A model generated the notes under the pieces. That model saw nothing but the letters and a program-made list of their open reading frames with translations, made no database searches and had not been told where the DNA came from. Below are positions 62,659 through 64,000 of a stretch of 64,000 nucleotides of DNA, piece by piece. The translations under genes were made by a program, and so were the position numbers. The stretch's first letter is position 1. Every line of letters begins with the position of its first letter. The DNA comes from Acanthochromis polyacanthus. Its lineage: Eukaryota > Chordata > Actinopteri > Pomacentridae. Where the stretch lies: contig NC_067120.1 in the NCBI RefSeq assembly GCF_021347895.1, forward strand, positions 10,153,361-10,217,360. The letters are read 5' to 3'.

Positions 62659-64000
62659 TGTTCTTAATTATCTCCTGATTAGATCTGAACAAACTCAGCA
62701 GCAAAGTGAGCTTACAACTAGCGGGCAGCAGATGCAGTTTGAGTTAAAACTTTAGTACTGTAGAAGCACATGATGAGTGTGAGACATGGTCCACATTGCC
62801 AGTGGATTTTGGTCACTTCCACCTTGTCTTGTACACTGAGATAATATGAGATACTGCATATTTTACAGCTTGGCACAGTATCAATTCTTTCATTCATTTT
62901 TAACAAGGTACTGTTTTCTCTACATTTGTGAGCTGTTTTCAACCATTTTCCAACTTTCCACAGATAAGATCTGAAGTGGATTATGTGGACCAGTGATTGA
63001 AGATTTCAGTTTAGGCAAATTTCCAAACCTGGTTTGAAGATGTAATGGACTGGAGAATGTGTTTCCCACTGACAACTAGAATTGCTAAAATTACACACTT
63101 ACAGCAAAACAATGCAACACCAGATTTTTTTTTCCATTTCAGCTTTTTTTTCCCCTCTCTTTTGTTTGTCACCTTCCATCATACTACATCTTATGATTTC
63201 TGCCTGCAAGTTAAAGAATAAGCATTTTTAAACAGTTAATGTGTGACAGTTGTTCATCAGGTACCACAGTTTAAAGTGTAAATACACATTGAACAGATGT
63301 GTAGTATAAGCAAGTATAGACATGTAACTGTTTCACAACTAACCTGGTCAAAAATGTCATTAAGCAGAAGAAATTAAGCATTCTGAAACAGAAATATTGC
63401 ACTCACAGGATAATGTGTAATTAAATTTTATGATGGACATAAACTTGTCCTCTTTATGTGACCCATTTGTTGCAAAAAGGCAGAATGCCCCACAAGATGC
63501 CTTCACAGAAAAAAGTAAAAAGCAAAACTCTGCAGTGCTCCTTGCCATATGACAGGAGTGTGTGAAAACTGACACACAAGAGTTTTCAAATTGGGGCCCG
63601 GGGAGCCGAAGCATAAAATAACTTCAATCTCAGCAGCTCTCCAAGGAATAGAGCAGAAGTGCGACCAACAACAACACAACAACAGAGAGGCAGGAAGGGG
63701 TGAAGGTAGGAGTTATTAGAGGATAAAACATGCCTCTCCATCTCACTCCCTCTCTCTCAGGAACCCCAAGGATGATCAATGGATTTAGTCAGAGGGATAT
63801 TCAAGCAGAAAATTGCTGCCTTTTTGCTTTTCTTTGAAGTATTTCCAGAATACATAGGTTGAAAATAACAGCACAAGTGCAGTCTCTACCAGAAATCCTG
63901 GAAAAGGGGGAGAAGAAGGTGGGGGAGGGTGCTGGCTCGGGCACCCAATGTTAAAGGACGCAGGGAGGGCCTAGATTGAAACTTTGCAGGTATAAAATTG
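62659..64000. other. gene-free interval
   Basis: No gene or repeat family is recognised. 63680-63960 is purine-rich in places. The window ends without a feature being cut visibly. Confidence 0.45.

Overview
The window looks like nuclear DNA from a bony fish, probably a percomorph-type teleost. It is AT-rich and full of stops in all frames. It carries long (GT)n, (TTGA)n and (ATCC)n runs and fragments that resemble common teleost transposon families: a Tc1-like element ending in ATACACCGATCAG, an hAT element ending in CAGGGCTGCC, a repeat starting TTAAAGAGCCCATATTATG, ATGG-tailed retroposons and LINE 3' tails. I see no operon structure, bacterial genes or CRISPR. Family identities come from memory of teleost repeats; no database search was possible.

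No host protein gene could be identified with confidence. Nearly all open frames are short, unrelated to each other and in repeats or ordinary AT-rich DNA. The best candidate for hidden coding sequence is at about 11738-12173 on the + strand, where two protein-like segments lie next to each other. One lacks an ATG and both are unrecognised. A weaker exon-like frame lies on the - strand at 6213-6528. The window is best read as a large intron or an intergenic gene desert. Several islands look like conserved regulatory sequence (about 8940-9200, 14560-14960, 16370-16780, 40250-40560, 57850-58330 and 60540-60690), but I cannot test their conservation.

Layout: 1-11700 is single-copy-looking DNA with one tRNA-like retroposon (4120-4384) and a (TTGA)n run. 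11700-12200 holds the possible coding remnant. 12200-26100 is mostly unannotated, with a decayed tRNA-SINE (20920-21055) and a 39-bp TTAA palindrome (24782). 26140-26619 is a TTAA-bounded MITE. 28211-28312 is a GT microsatellite. 31081-31208 is a LINE 3' end. Two related structured retroposon copies lie near 33100 and at 38988-39294, the latter with a perfect 14-bp target duplication. 44947-45039 is a 93-bp palindromic MITE. 50245-50750 is a dead Tc1 copy. 52357-52805 is a CpG-rich TTAA element. 55614-56388 is an hAT copy with a decayed BED finger, followed by another repeat at 56671-57210. 61675-61790 is a LINE 3' tail. 62136-62644 holds a Tc1-type MITE next to an ATGG-tailed retroposon with a perfect 14-bp target duplication.

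Because there are no recognised host genes, nothing can be said about genes working together. What the window shows is layered transposon history in non-coding vertebrate DNA.
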